A stretch of 55,686 nt of DNA from Streptomyces cacaoi (GTDB taxonomy: Bacteria; Actinomycetota; Actinomycetes; Streptomycetales; Streptomycetaceae): assembly GCF_006539165.1 (NCBI RefSeq), contig NZ_BJMM01000043.1, positions 1-55,686 on the forward strand. The letters run 5' to 3'. A model generated the notes under the pieces. That model was not told the origin of the DNA. It worked only from the letters and a program-made list of their open reading frames with translations, and did not search any database. Shown piece after piece: positions 1 to 8,757 of the stretch (its first letter is position 1; each line of letters begins with the position of its first letter). The position numbers were made by a program, and so were the translations under genes.

Positions 1-53
1 CCGCGCCCGAGACCACATCCGAAACCGGCACCGCACCGGGCATGAGCCGCACC

Positions 54-86
54 GCCCCGGTCCCCGCACACCGCGGGGGCCGGGGC
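54..86. terminator. GC-rich hairpin at left edge
   Basis: A 14-bp stem (54-67 with 73-86, one mismatch) closes a 5-base loop. There is no clear T-run. It probably ends transcription of a gene lying left of the window. A short open frame that stops at 45 could be the tail of that gene, but too little is present to say. Confidence 0.45.
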
Positions 87-139
87 TCTGTGCTGTCGGC
101 CTGCCGTCCCGGCATCGACCGAGGGGAACCACACAGGAG

Positions 140-151
140 TCTTTGCAAAGA
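140..151. promoter_or_regulatory. Palindromic operator TCTTTGCAAAGA
   Basis: TCTTTGCAAAGA is a perfect 12-bp palindrome ending 5 bases before the GTG at 157. ArsR-fold regulators paired with MFS exporters are commonly autoregulated through short palindromes at their own start. Binding here would block both promoter clearance and the ribosome site. The site is seen directly; its role is inferred. Confidence 0.55.
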
Positions 152-156
152 GACCT

Positions 157-918
157 GTGGAGTTTAGGCTGCCGCGCATGCCCGAGGAAGCCAGCGTCGC
201 CCCGACCTCCCCGTCCTCCCCATCCGCCCCATCCTCCGGGTCCGGCCCCTCGGCCCCGCCCACCGGGTCCGGGGATCCGGCGGACCGGAACGCCGAGGCC
301 GTCACCCTGGACACCAGGGGGCTGCGTGCCCTCGCGCACCCGGTGCGGGTGCAACTGCTGGGCCTGCTGCGGATGCACGGCCCGGCCACGGCGACACAGC
401 TCGCCCTGCGGCTGAACCTCAACACGGGGGTGACCAGCTACCACCTGCGCCAGCTCGACGCCGCCGGCTTCGTCGCCGAGGACCGGGAGCGCGGGAACGG
501 GCGGGAGCGCTGGTGGCGGGCCGCGCACCAGGAGACCCGGATGGACTGCTCGGCCATGATCGAGCAGGACCCCGAGGCGACGGACGCCTATCTGCGGTCG
601 GTCGCCGCCACGGACACCCTGCTGATCCAGCGGGCCGTGAACGGGTTCCCGACGATGCCGCGCGCCTGGCAGGACGTGGCGGACTTCAGCGACTTCCGGC
701 TGCGCCTCACCCCGGACGAGGCGGCCGCGCTCCGCACCGAGCTGCGCGAGGTCGTCGGGCGGTACCGGAAGGACACCCCGGGCCAGGCGCCGGGCGCGCC
801 CGCGGACGCCGAGCCCGTCACCCTCGTCTCCTATCTGCTGCCCGATCCGGCCGGCCGGCCGGAAGCGGACGGGGAGCGGGACGAGGACGAAGGTGCGCAC
901 CCCGGCGGTGAGTCGTGA
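157..918 (+). CDS. ArsR-type winged-helix transcriptional regulator
   Basis: Predicted DNA-binding repressor of about 250 residues. After a disordered Pro/Ser-rich stretch of about 45 residues, a winged helix reads through 'LRALAHPVRVQLLGLLRMHG', a recognition region with 'NLNTGVTSYHLRQLDAAGF', and a basic wing ending 'RERWWRAAH'. This is the HTH_20/ArsR layout. No metal-binding Cys pair is visible, so it is probably not a classical metal sensor. The start is unclear: GTG 157 sits next to the palindrome at 140-151, while ATG 178 is the alternative and begins MPEEASVAP. Its stop overlaps the start of the next gene (GTGA), so regulator and exporter are translationally coupled. The ligand is unknown and likely a substrate of the exporter. 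Confidence 0.85.
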   Translation: MEFRLPRMPEEASVAPTSPSSPSAPSSGSGPSAPPTGSGDPADRNAEAVTLDTRGLRALAHPVRVQLLGLLRMHGPATATQLALRLNLNTGVTSYHLRQLDAAGFVAEDRERGNGRERWWRAAHQETRMDCSAMIEQDPEATDAYLRSVAATDTLLIQRAVNGFPTMPRAWQDVADFSDFRLRLTPDEAAALRTELREVVGRYRKDTPGQAPGAPADAEPVTLVSYLLPDPAGRPEADGERDEDEGAHPGGES

Positions 919-2330
919 CGGGGAGTACCCGGCCGGCGCCCGGTCGGCGTTCGTTCCGGCCGGTCGCGGGGCTGCTCGCGGCCATCGCCGTCTCCCTGAC
1001 GGGCACGCGGATATCGGCGATCTCCATACCGTGGTTCGTGCTGGTGACCTCGGGCAGCGCCGCCCAGACGGGGGTCGTGGCCTTCTTCGAGATGGCGCCC
1101 TACGTGCTGGTCAAGGCGTTCGCGGGGCCGCTGGTGGACCGGGCCGGGCCGCGCGTCGTCTCCTGGACGACGGACCTGGTCAGCGCCGGTGCCGCCGCGG
1201 CCGTGCCGCTGCTGCACACCCTGGGGCAGCTGTCGTATCCGGTGCTGCTCGGGCTTGTCTGCCTCATCGGGGCCGCCCGCGGGCCCGGGGACTCGGCCAA
1301 GCAGATCATGGTCCCGGAGGTGGCCGACCGCGGCCGGATACCGCTGGAGCGGGCCACCGGGATGGAAGGGATCATCGAGCGGCTCGCCTCGACCGTCGGT
1401 CCGGCCGCCGGTGGGGCGCTCGTCGCCGCGGCGGGCCCGCTGACGGGCCTGACGGTCAACGCGGCCTGCTTCGCGCTCGGGTCGCTGATCATCGCGGTCT
1501 TCCTGCCGCGCGGCACGGGCCGTCCCGTGCCCCCGTCCCCGTCGACGTCCACGGCCACGGCCACGGCCACATCGCCGGGAGCCGTGGGCGCGGACCGGGC
1601 GGGGCAGCCGGGGCAGGCCGGTTACTGGCGGCGGTTCGGGGAGGGGTTCGCCTTTCTGCGGCAGGATCCGCTGCTGCTGACCGTCATCACCGTCATCGGC
1701 CTCACGAACTTCCTGGACGCCGCGTTCATGTCCGTGCTGCTGCCGGTGTGGGCGCACGACTCCGGGCACGGGCCCGCCGCGATCGGGCAGGTCAACGCCG
1801 CCCAGGGGGTGCTGGCGATCGGCGGCAGCTTCCTGGCCGCGACCTTCGCCCACCGTCTGCCGCGGCGGCTGGTCTTCTTCGTCGCCTTCCTGTTCGCCGG
1901 GGCGCCGCGGTTCCTGGTGCTGGCCACCGATCTGCCGCTGTGGGCGGTGCTGGGCGTCTTCGCCATCGGCGGATTCGGCGCCGGCTTCGTCAATCCGATC
2001 CTCGGCGCGATCTCCTTCGAGCGGGTACCGCGCCCCCTGCTGGGCCGGGTCAAGGCGCTCGGCGACTCGCTGGCCTGGACAGGGATCCCGCTCGGCGGGC
2101 TGGCCGCGGGCGCCGCCGTCACCTCGCTCGGCCTGGCCCCCGTGCTGGTCGTGTGCGGGGCCGCCTACTTCCTGACGACGAACCTGGCCGCGCTCCGCCC
2201 CGAGTGGAAGGAGATGGACCGCACCCGGGGGAAGGGCGCGGCACCCGTGCCGCTCCAGCACGAGACCTCCGCCGCACCTCCCGACCGGGACGCCGCACCT
2301 CCGGAGCGGACCTCCCCACACCCTCCGTGA
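915..2330 (+). CDS. MFS efflux transporter
   Basis: Major facilitator superfamily protein of 471 residues with repeated hydrophobic segments and typical inter-helix motifs: 'VDRAGPRVVSWTTDLV' after helix 2 and 'GPGDSAKQIMVPEVADRGRI' before helix 5. The second half contains 'SLAWTGIPLGGLAAGAAV'. The fold resembles the EntS/MFS_3 group of multidrug or siderophore exporters. It starts with GTG 915 inside the stop of the ArsR gene, giving a two-gene operon in which the repressor presumably controls the pump. A Ser/Thr/Ala-rich insert near residues 195-230 marks the central cytoplasmic loop. It is convergent with the ROK gene, leaving only 4 bases between the stops. The substrate cannot be read from the sequence. 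Confidence 0.88.
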   Translation: MTGSTRPAPGRRSFRPVAGLLAAIAVSLTGTRISAISIPWFVLVTSGSAAQTGVVAFFEMAPYVLVKAFAGPLVDRAGPRVVSWTTDLVSAGAAAAVPLLHTLGQLSYPVLLGLVCLIGAARGPGDSAKQIMVPEVADRGRIPLERATGMEGIIERLASTVGPAAGGALVAAAGPLTGLTVNAACFALGSLIIAVFLPRGTGRPVPPSPSTSTATATATSPGAVGADRAGQPGQAGYWRRFGEGFAFLRQDPLLLTVITVIGLTNFLDAAFMSVLLPVWAHDSGHGPAAIGQVNAAQGVLAIGGSFLAATFAHRLPRRLVFFVAFLFAGAPRFLVLATDLPLWAVLGVFAIGGFGAGFVNPILGAISFERVPRPLLGRVKALGDSLAWTGIPLGGLAAGAAVTSLGLAPVLVVCGAAYFLTTNLAALRPEWKEMDRTRGKGAAPVPLQHETSAAPPDRDAAPPERTSPHPP

Positions 2331-2334
2331 CCGC

Positions 2335-3804
2335 CTATGCCCCGCCCGCCGGACCGCCTGCCGGACCGCCTGCCGATCCGGCTGCCGGTCCGCCCTCCGT
2401 CCCGTCGCCGTCACGTGGCGTCGCCGCCCCGTCGCCGTCGGCGCCACCGCGCGGAGCCGCCGTCGGCCGTGGGGGATCGTCCAGGAAGCGCGTCAGGGGG
2501 AGCGTGGCGGCGCCCACGGTGACCGCGTCGGGGCCGAGGTCGCCGAGGGCGATCCGGGTGCGGGCCCAGGGATGGTGCAGGGCCCGGGCCCGGGCGGCGG
2601 CGCGGACGGCGAGCAGCAGGCGGGGGCCGAGCAGCAGGCCCGCCCAGCCGGAGAGCACGATGCGCTCGGGGCTGAAGAGGTTGACGAGGTCGGCCAGTCC
2701 GGCGCCCAGGCAGGCGGCGGTCTCGTCGAGGACGGCGGTGGCGACGGGATCGTCGCCGTCGGCGGCGGCGAGCAGCGCGGCAAGGGCCCCCTTCTCGCCT
2801 TCCCCGCCGCTCCCGCCGGCTCCGGCGCCTCCCTGGCCCTTCTCCCCTGCCCGGCTCCCCTGGCTCTCCGGCCGCTCCTCGCCACCCCCACCGTCCCCGG
2901 CGGCTCCGCCCACCGGGCCGCCTCCGGCCTCGCGCCACCGTTCCAGGACGGCGGTGGCGCCGACGTACGCCTCCAGGCAGCCGGCGGCGCCGCACCGGCA
3001 GCGGCGGCCGTCGAGGCGGACCGTGGTGTGGCCCCATTCCCCGGCGCCGCGGGAGGCGGGCCCGTAGGCGCTGCCGTCGGTGATGACGCCGGCGCCGAGG
3101 CCCGAGCCGAGGAGGACGACGACGGCGTCGCGGGCGCCGCGGCCGGCGCCGAACCAGGTCTCGGCCTGGCCGAGGGTGCGGGCGCCGTTGGAGATCAGCA
3201 GCGGGGTGCCGGAGGGCAGCCGGGTCTCCGCGCGCAGCAGGGCCTCCAGGGGCGCCGCGTCCCAGCCGACGGTCTGCCCGTGCACGACGGCGCCGCCGCG
3301 CTCGGGCCGGTCCTCGACGATGCCGGGGACGCCGAGGCCGACGCCGAGCAGCCCCAGCGGCGGCGGGGGTCCGGGGCGCCGCGCCGCCCCGGCCGCGCGG
3401 ACCGTGTCGAGCCCCTCGGCGACGAGGCGGACGACGTGGGCGAGGTCGTGCCCGCGGTCCCGCAACGGGTACTCGGCGTGGGCGCGTCGGGTCAGGGTCA
3501 CGTCGAAGAGTTCGACGCGTACCCGGGTCTCGCCGACGTCGACGCCGATGAGTTCCCCGGCGCCGGGCGCGACCCGCAGCAGGGTGCGCGGCCGGCCCCC
3601 GTCGGAGCCGACGGAACCGGCCTCCTCCAGCAGCCCGTCGGCGAGGAGTTCGGCGGTGACGTTGCTGACGGAGGCCGAGCTGAGCCCGGTGGCGGTGCCC
3701 AACTCCTGCCTGCTGAGCGGGCCGTGGAAGTACAGATGGCGCAGGAGTGTGGCGCGGTTGGTGCGCCGCAGGTCACGCACGGTCCGCCGGTTGCGCTCGG
3801 GCAT
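2335..3804 (-). CDS. ROK-family transcriptional regulator
   Basis: Sugar-responsive regulator of 489 residues. Residues about 5-65 form a winged helix ('RATLLRHLYFHGPLSRQELG', then 'SSASVSNVTAELLADGLLEE'). The rest is a ROK sugar-kinase-like fold with 'GVDVGETRVRVELFDV', 'GVGLGVPGIVEDR' and the zinc signature CxCGxxGCxE ('CRCGAAGCLEAY', about residue 266). An unusual Gly/Glu/Ser-rich insertion at about residues 290-340 follows the zinc site and looks like expanded low-complexity sequence. The gene is divergent from the sugar ABC operon with a perfect inverted repeat in the shared promoter, so it most likely represses that operon until a sugar binds. In Streptomyces, beta-glucoside operons are often controlled by LacI-type CebR; a ROK protein takes that place here. 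Confidence 0.88.
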   Translation of the reverse strand: MPERNRRTVRDLRRTNRATLLRHLYFHGPLSRQELGTATGLSSASVSNVTAELLADGLLEEAGSVGSDGGRPRTLLRVAPGAGELIGVDVGETRVRVELFDVTLTRRAHAEYPLRDRGHDLAHVVRLVAEGLDTVRAAGAARRPGPPPPLGLLGVGLGVPGIVEDRPERGGAVVHGQTVGWDAAPLEALLRAETRLPSGTPLLISNGARTLGQAETWFGAGRGARDAVVVLLGSGLGAGVITDGSAYGPASRGAGEWGHTTVRLDGRRCRCGAAGCLEAYVGATAVLERWREAGGGPVGGAAGDGGGGEERPESQGSRAGEKGQGGAGAGGSGGEGEKGALAALLAAADGDDPVATAVLDETAACLGAGLADLVNLFSPERIVLSGWAGLLLGPRLLLAVRAAARARALHHPWARTRIALGDLGPDAVTVGAATLPLTRFLDDPPRPTAAPRGGADGDGAATPRDGDGTEGGPAAGSAGGPAGGPAGGA

Positions 3805-3878
3805 GTGCTCCCCCTCTCGCGCCGGGCTCGGGGGCCGCTGCCCGGCGCTCCGTTGGCAACTCTTCCCTGCACGACGTC

Positions 3879-3924
3879 TTGACGGCCTCTTCTTTCATTA
3901 CTTAACTCACGCCGCAAGTTAAGT
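3879..3924. promoter_or_regulatory. Divergent promoter with ROK operator
   Basis: ACTTAACT at 3900-3907 and AGTTAAGT at 3917-3924 form a perfect 8-bp inverted repeat with a 9-base spacer. A TTGACG hexamer at 3879-3884 lies 17 bases before TTAACT at 3902-3907, giving a plausible promoter for the sugar operon whose -10 region is inside the left half-site. This fits repression by the adjacent ROK protein. Confidence 0.6.
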
Positions 3925-3989
3925 GCCCGGTCGACCGTGTTCGCCTTCAGAGCCTTAATGCTCGCCTCCCAGGAGGGGCCTCAACGACC

Positions 3990-5306
3990 ATGCGCAGATT
4001 CCGTACGGCGGCAGCCGCCGCGCTCACCACCGCACTGACCGTCGCGCTGGCCACCGGCTGCGGCGGGGGTACCACCACGGGCGGCGGTGCCAGCAACAGC
4101 AAGCCGAAGGAGCTGACCTACTGGGCGAGCAACCAGGGGTCGAGCCTGGAGCACGACAAGAAGGTGCTGGGGCCGGAGCTGGAGAAGTTCGAGAAGCGGA
4201 CCGGGATCAAGGTCAAGCTGGAGGTCATCCCGTGGTCGAACCTTCTGGACCGGATCCTGGCGGCGGCGTCCTCCGGTGAGGGCCCGGATGTGCTGAACAT
4301 CGGCAACACCTGGTCGTCCTCGCTCCAGAAGAGCGGGGCGCTGCTGCCCCTGGACGACGAGGCGCTGGCGAAGACGGGCGGCAAGAAGCGGTTCAGCCCG
4401 TCCGCGTTCGCCGCCACCGGGCAGCGGGGCGAGACCCCGGTGGCCGTGCCGCTGTACTCGCTGACCTACGCGCTCTACTACCACAAGAAGCGCTTCGAGC
4501 AGGCCGGCATCGACGGCCCGCCGAAGACGTGGAAGGAGCTGGTGGCCGCGGGCAAGAAGCTCACCGGCGACGGGCGGTACGGCCTCGCCGTCGAGGGCGG
4601 CGACCCGGTGGAGAACTCCCACCACGCCTTCGTGTTCGCCAAGCAGCACGGCTCGGACTTCTTCGACGCGAAGGGGAACCCGACCTTCGACTCCCCCGGC
4701 AACGTCAAGGCCGTCAAGCAGTACGTGGACTTCGTCGCCGGGGACCGGATCGCCGCCAAGGGCAACGCCGAGTACGCGGCCCGGCAGTCCGTGCGGGACT
4801 TCGCCAAGGGGAAGGCCGGGATGCTGCTGTGGCAGGCGGCGCGCTCCCAGCTGCTGGCCAACGGCATGAAGGACGGCGAATGGGGAGTGGCGCCGGTGCC
4901 GGTGCGGTCGGCGTCCGACGGCGGGCAGCGGGCGGTCAATTCGATGGTCGCCGGCATCAATCTGGCCGTCTTCAAGGACACCGACAACCGTGACGGCGCC
5001 CTGGAGTTCGTGAAGTTCATGACCTCGACGGCCGAGCAGAAGAAGCTCAACGACACCTACGGCTCCATCTCGCCGGTGCTGCGCGCCCAGCAGGCCCCGC
5101 CGCGGGACGAGGACGAGAAGGTGATGCGTGCGGTGCTCGCCGACAGCTCGGCGCCGCTGCCGCAGGTGCCCGACGAGTCCAAGTTCGAGACGCTCGTCGG
5201 CACGGCGATGAAGGAGCTGTTCGCGGACGCGGCGGCCGGCCGGTCCGTCACCGAGGAATCGGTGCGGCAGCGGCTGGGCGAGGCCCAGCAGAAGATGCGG
5301 AAGTGA
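3990..5306 (+). CDS. Sugar ABC transporter substrate-binding lipoprotein
   Basis: Extracellular solute-binding protein family 1, 438 residues. The N-terminus is a lipoprotein signal: basic RRFR, a hydrophobic stretch, then lipobox L-A-T-G-C with Cys24. The mature part begins with a Gly/Ser/Thr linker followed by 'ELTYWASNQGSSLEHDKKVL' and 'FEKRTGIKVKLEVIPW', the standard opening of family-1 sugar binders. It continues with 'GEGPDVLNIGNTW' and the hinge-region segment 'AVPLYSLTYALYYHKK'. AGGAGG at 3971-3976 precedes the ATG. It is the first gene of an operon with two permeases and a beta-glucosidase, so a beta-glucoside such as cellobiose is the likely ligand. The ligand is inferred from context only. 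Confidence 0.9.
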   Translation: MRRFRTAAAAALTTALTVALATGCGGGTTTGGGASNSKPKELTYWASNQGSSLEHDKKVLGPELEKFEKRTGIKVKLEVIPWSNLLDRILAAASSGEGPDVLNIGNTWSSSLQKSGALLPLDDEALAKTGGKKRFSPSAFAATGQRGETPVAVPLYSLTYALYYHKKRFEQAGIDGPPKTWKELVAAGKKLTGDGRYGLAVEGGDPVENSHHAFVFAKQHGSDFFDAKGNPTFDSPGNVKAVKQYVDFVAGDRIAAKGNAEYAARQSVRDFAKGKAGMLLWQAARSQLLANGMKDGEWGVAPVPVRSASDGGQRAVNSMVAGINLAVFKDTDNRDGALEFVKFMTSTAEQKKLNDTYGSISPVLRAQQAPPRDEDEKVMRAVLADSSAPLPQVPDESKFETLVGTAMKELFADAAAGRSVTEESVRQRLGEAQQKMRK

Positions 5307-5316
5307 GCCGCCCGGT

Positions 5317-6243
5317 ATGAGCACCCGCACCGAGCGGATCCGGCGTGCCGGGATGCCCTACCTGCTGCTGGTCCCGGCGCTGGTCCTGGAGTTGATCGTG
5401 CACATCGCGCCGATGGTCACCGGGATCGTGATGGCCTTCAAGGACCTCACGCAGGAGTACATCCGCAACTGGGGCTCCGCGCCGTGGGCCGGGCTCGGCA
5501 ACTTCCGGATCGCCGTGGACTTCGACGCGCCCGTCGGCGAGGCGCTGCTCCGCTCCTTCGGCATCACCTGCGCGTTCACCGTGCTCGCCGTCGGGCTCGC
5601 CTGGCTGCTGGGGGTGACGGCGGCGATCCTCATGCAGGACGCCTTCCGGGGGCGGGCGGCACTGCGCGCGCTGTTCCTGACGCCGTACGCGCTGCCGGTG
5701 TACGCGGCCGTCATCACCTGGTCGTTCCTGCTCCAGCGGGAGGGCGGGCTGGTCAACCACGTGCTGCACGACCAGCTCGGCCTCGTCGACGAACCGCCGT
5801 TCTGGCTGGTGGGCGACAACAGCTTCCTCGCGCTGGTCGTCGTCTCGGTGTGGCGCACCTGGCCGTTCGCGTTCCTGATGCTGACGGCCGCCCTCCAGAA
5901 CATCCCCCGGGACGTCTACGAGGCGTCGGCGCTGGACGGCGCCGGGATCTGGCGGCAGATCCGGCATGTGACGCTGCCCGCGCTGCGGCCCGTCAACATG
6001 GTGCTGCTGCTCGTGCTGTTCCTGTGGACGTTCAACGACTTCAACGTGCCGTTCGTGCTGTTCGGCAAGTCGGCGCCGGAGTCGGCCGATCTGATCTCGC
6101 TGCACATCTACCAGTCCTCGTTCGCCACCTGGGACTTCGGCGCCGGATCCGCGATGTCGGTGCTTCTGCTGCTGTTCCTGCTGGTGGTGACGGCGTGCTA
6201 TCTGCTGCTGACCCGAGAGAGGAGCCGTCCCCGTGGCCGATAG
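5317..6243 (+). CDS. Sugar ABC transporter permease, MalF type
   Basis: Inner-membrane permease of 308 residues with about six hydrophobic segments. The EAA loop that docks on the ATPase is clear: 'EASALDGAGIWRQIRHVTLP'. It begins 10 bases after the binding-protein stop and overlaps the next permease by 11 bases, so the three are one transcript. It would pair with the following MalG-type subunit to form the channel. No ATPase is encoded in the operon. Streptomyces sugar importers commonly share one ATPase, MsiK, encoded elsewhere, which explains the absence. Confidence 0.92.
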   Translation: MSTRTERIRRAGMPYLLLVPALVLELIVHIAPMVTGIVMAFKDLTQEYIRNWGSAPWAGLGNFRIAVDFDAPVGEALLRSFGITCAFTVLAVGLAWLLGVTAAILMQDAFRGRAALRALFLTPYALPVYAAVITWSFLLQREGGLVNHVLHDQLGLVDEPPFWLVGDNSFLALVVVSVWRTWPFAFLMLTAALQNIPRDVYEASALDGAGIWRQIRHVTLPALRPVNMVLLLVLFLWTFNDFNVPFVLFGKSAPESADLISLHIYQSSFATWDFGAGSAMSVLLLLFLLVVTACYLLLTRERSRPRGR

Positions 6244-7195
6244 CGCCCCCACCCTCGTCGACGGCGGGCCACGGCCCGGCGGCGCCCCCGCGCCCGCGCG
6301 GCCGGGCGGGCCCGCGCGTCCCGCGCGCCGGGGCCGTCGCACACCGCCCGGGCCCACCGCTCCCCCGCGCTCCTTCGTGTGGACCCGGCGGATCCTGCTG
6401 ACGCTGCTGGCCGTGTTCGCCGCCGTGCCGCTGTACGCGATGCTCAGCAGCTCGCTGAAGCCGCTGGAGGACGTCACCGGCGCCTTCCACTGGTTCCCCA
6501 GCGAGCTGACCTTCCGGCCGTACATCGACATCTGGCGGACCGTCCCGCTGGGCCACTACTTCCTCAACTCCCTGATCGTGGCGGCCAGTGCGACGGTCTG
6601 CTCCGTCGTCATCGCGGTCTTCGCCGGCTACGCCGTCAGCCGGTACCGGTTCCGGGGGCGGCGGCTGTTCACCGTCACCGTGCTGTCCACCCAGATGTTC
6701 CCCGGCATCCTGTTCCTGCTGCCGCTGTTCCTGCTGTACGTCAACCTCGGCAACGCCACCGGCATCGCCCTGTACGGCTCGCGCGGCGCGCTGATCCTCA
6801 CCTATCTGACGTTCACGCTGCCGCTGTCCATCTGGATGCTGGCCGGCTACTTCGACTCCATCCCCCGCGATCTGGACGAGGCCGCACAGGTCGACGGGTG
6901 CGGGGCGCTCGGTGCGCTGTTCCGGGTGCTGGTGCCGGCGGCCGCGCCCGGCATCGTCGCCGTCGCCGTGTACGCCTTCATGACCGCCTGGGGCGAGGTG
7001 CTGTTCGCGTCCGTCATGACCAACGACGCGACCCGCACCCTCTCCATCGGCCTCCAGGGCTACTCCACCCAGACCCAGGTGTACTGGAACCAGGTCATGG
7101 CCGCCTCGCTCGTCGTCAGCGTGCCCGTCGTCGCCGGGTTCCTGCTGCTCCAGCGCTATCTCGTCGCGGGGCTCACCGCCGGCTCCGTCAAATGA
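6233..7195 (+). CDS. Sugar ABC transporter permease, MalG type
   Basis: Second permease of 320 residues. A proline- and arginine-rich cytoplasmic N-tail of about 45 residues is unusually long for MalG proteins. It is followed by membrane segments starting near 'RILLTLLAVFAAVPLYAML'. The EAA loop reads 'EAAQVDGCGALGALFRVLVP'. GTG 6233 lies within the end of the first permease, preceded by GAGAGGAG-like sequence. Together with the upstream subunit it would form the transmembrane channel for the sugar delivered by the lipoprotein. Confidence 0.92.
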   Translation: MADSAPTLVDGGPRPGGAPAPARPGGPARPARRGRRTPPGPTAPPRSFVWTRRILLTLLAVFAAVPLYAMLSSSLKPLEDVTGAFHWFPSELTFRPYIDIWRTVPLGHYFLNSLIVAASATVCSVVIAVFAGYAVSRYRFRGRRLFTVTVLSTQMFPGILFLLPLFLLYVNLGNATGIALYGSRGALILTYLTFTLPLSIWMLAGYFDSIPRDLDEAAQVDGCGALGALFRVLVPAAAPGIVAVAVYAFMTAWGEVLFASVMTNDATRTLSIGLQGYSTQTQVYWNQVMAASLVVSVPVVAGFLLLQRYLVAGLTAGSVK

Positions 7196-7266
7196 CCCCG
7201 CTGTGCCGAAGGTCCGCCGGCGGCCCGCGCCCGGGCCGGCCCGGCGCACACACGGAAAGGACGCCC

Positions 7267-8670
7267 GTGCCCCACACGCCGCACCCCGACCGCCCCGCCG
7301 CCGACCCGGTCGCCGAGCGACTCCGCGCCCTGCCCGAGGACTTCGTCTGGGGCGCGGCCACCTCCGCCTACCAGATCGAGGGAGCCGTCGCCGAGGACGG
7401 GCGCGGGCCCTCCATCTGGGACACCTTCAGCCGGCTGCCGGGCAGGGTGGCCGGCGGCGACACCGGCGACGTGGCCTGCGACCACTACCACCGCTGGCGT
7501 GAGGACCTCGGCCTGCTGCGCGAACTCGGCGTCGGCGCCTACCGGTTCTCGCTCGCCTGGCCCCGCGTCCTCCCGCACGGCGACGGGCCCGTCAACGAGC
7601 CCGGCCTCGCCTTCTACGACCGGCTCACCGACGCCCTGCTGGAGGCGGGCATCACCCCCTGGCCGACGCTCTACCACTGGGACCTGCCGCAGGCGCTCCA
7701 GGACCGCGGCGGCTGGCCGCACCGGGACACCGCCGAGCACTTCGCGGCCTACGCGGCGCTCGTCGCCGACCGCCTCGGCGACCGCGTCACCCACTGGGCG
7801 ACGCTCAACGAGCCGCTGTGCTCCGCCTGGATCGGCCACTACGAGGGGCGGATGGCGCCCGGCAGCACCGACATGGCAGCGGCCGTCCGCGCCGCGTTCC
7901 ATCTGCACCTCGGCCACGGCCTGGCCGTCCAGGCGCTGCGCGCCGCCGTGCCCGGCGCCCGGATCGGCATCGTCAACAACCTCACCCACTGCGAGCCCGG
8001 CAGCGACAGCGACGCCGACGTCGCCGCCGCCCGCCGCGCCGACGGGCACACCAACCGCTGGTGGATGGACCCGCTGCACGGGCGCGGCTACCCGGAGGAC
8101 ATGGTCCGGCTGTACGGCACGGAGCCGCCCGTCCGCGCCGACGACCTGGAGACCGTCGCCGCCCCGCTGGACTGGCTCGGGCTCAACTACTACTTCCGCA
8201 GCGTCACCCACGACGACCCCCGCGGGCCGCTCCCGCACGCCCGGCCCGCCGCACCGCCCGCCGGGGCCCGGCTGACCGGCATGGACTGGGAGGTGCACGC
8301 CGAGGGGCTGACCCGCACCCTGCTGCGGATGACCGAGGACTACGGCGCCCGCCGCATCCTCGTCACCGAGAACGGGGCGGCCTACCCGGACACCGTCGGC
8401 CCCGACGGGCAGGTGCACGACCCGGAACGCACCCGCTATCTGGAGGAGCATCTGGCGGCCTGCGCCCGCGCCGTCGAGCGGGGCGTGCCCCTCGCCGGGT
8501 ACTTCGCCTGGTCCCTGCTGGACAACTTCGAGTGGGCGTACGGCTACGCGCAGCGCTTCGGTCTCGTCCACGTCGACTACGCCACCCAGCGCCGCACGGT
8601 GAAGAGCAGCGGACGCCGCTACGCGGACCTCGTCCGCACCCACCGCGCCCGCCACCGCCCGGCAGCCTGA
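7267..8670 (+). CDS. GH1 beta-glucosidase
   Basis: Glycoside hydrolase family 1, 467 residues, cytoplasmic (no signal peptide). It opens with the family signature 'FVWGAATSAYQIEGAV' and 'GPSIWDTFSRLPG'. The acid/base is Glu182 in TLNEP and the nucleophile Glu368 in VTENG. The aglycone-site stretch 'SLLDNFEWAYGYAQRFG' is present. GTG 7267 was chosen because GAAAGG lies 6 bases upstream and the family start follows within 30 residues. It is the last gene of the sugar operon, and would split the imported beta-glucoside into glucose units inside the cell. Specificity among cellobiose, gentiobiose and aryl-glucosides is not decidable here. Confidence 0.93.
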   Translation: MPHTPHPDRPAADPVAERLRALPEDFVWGAATSAYQIEGAVAEDGRGPSIWDTFSRLPGRVAGGDTGDVACDHYHRWREDLGLLRELGVGAYRFSLAWPRVLPHGDGPVNEPGLAFYDRLTDALLEAGITPWPTLYHWDLPQALQDRGGWPHRDTAEHFAAYAALVADRLGDRVTHWATLNEPLCSAWIGHYEGRMAPGSTDMAAAVRAAFHLHLGHGLAVQALRAAVPGARIGIVNNLTHCEPGSDSDADVAAARRADGHTNRWWMDPLHGRGYPEDMVRLYGTEPPVRADDLETVAAPLDWLGLNYYFRSVTHDDPRGPLPHARPAAPPAGARLTGMDWEVHAEGLTRTLLRMTEDYGARRILVTENGAAYPDTVGPDGQVHDPERTRYLEEHLAACARAVERGVPLAGYFAWSLLDNFEWAYGYAQRFGLVHVDYATQRRTVKSSGRRYADLVRTHRARHRPAA

Positions 8671-8697
8671 CCTCCGGACCTGCCGGACCCTGCCGGA

Positions 8698-8741
8698 CCC
8701 GACGGCCGCGCCGGACACCCCGTCGGCCGGGGCGCGTCGGG
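8698..8741. terminator. Hairpin between convergent genes
   Basis: CCCGACG at 8698-8704 pairs with CGTCGGG at 8735-8741, with further GC pairing inside. It lies between the stop of the beta-glucosidase and the stop of the convergent permease gene, so it could serve both. There is no T-run, as is usual in Streptomyces. Confidence 0.4.
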
Positions 8742-8757
8742 CCCCGGCCCCCGGCGC

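Noticed and set aside
831..2447. Long open frames antisense to the MFS, CHAT, icd, glnA and lipA genes
   Set aside because: They arise from high third-position GC, have Arg/Pro/Gly-rich composition without motifs, and overlap well-supported genes.
6379..7266. Fusion of the second sugar permease region to the beta-glucosidase frame
   Set aside because: The frame is open by chance through the permease gene; a ribosome site and the family-1 start place the enzyme start at 7267.
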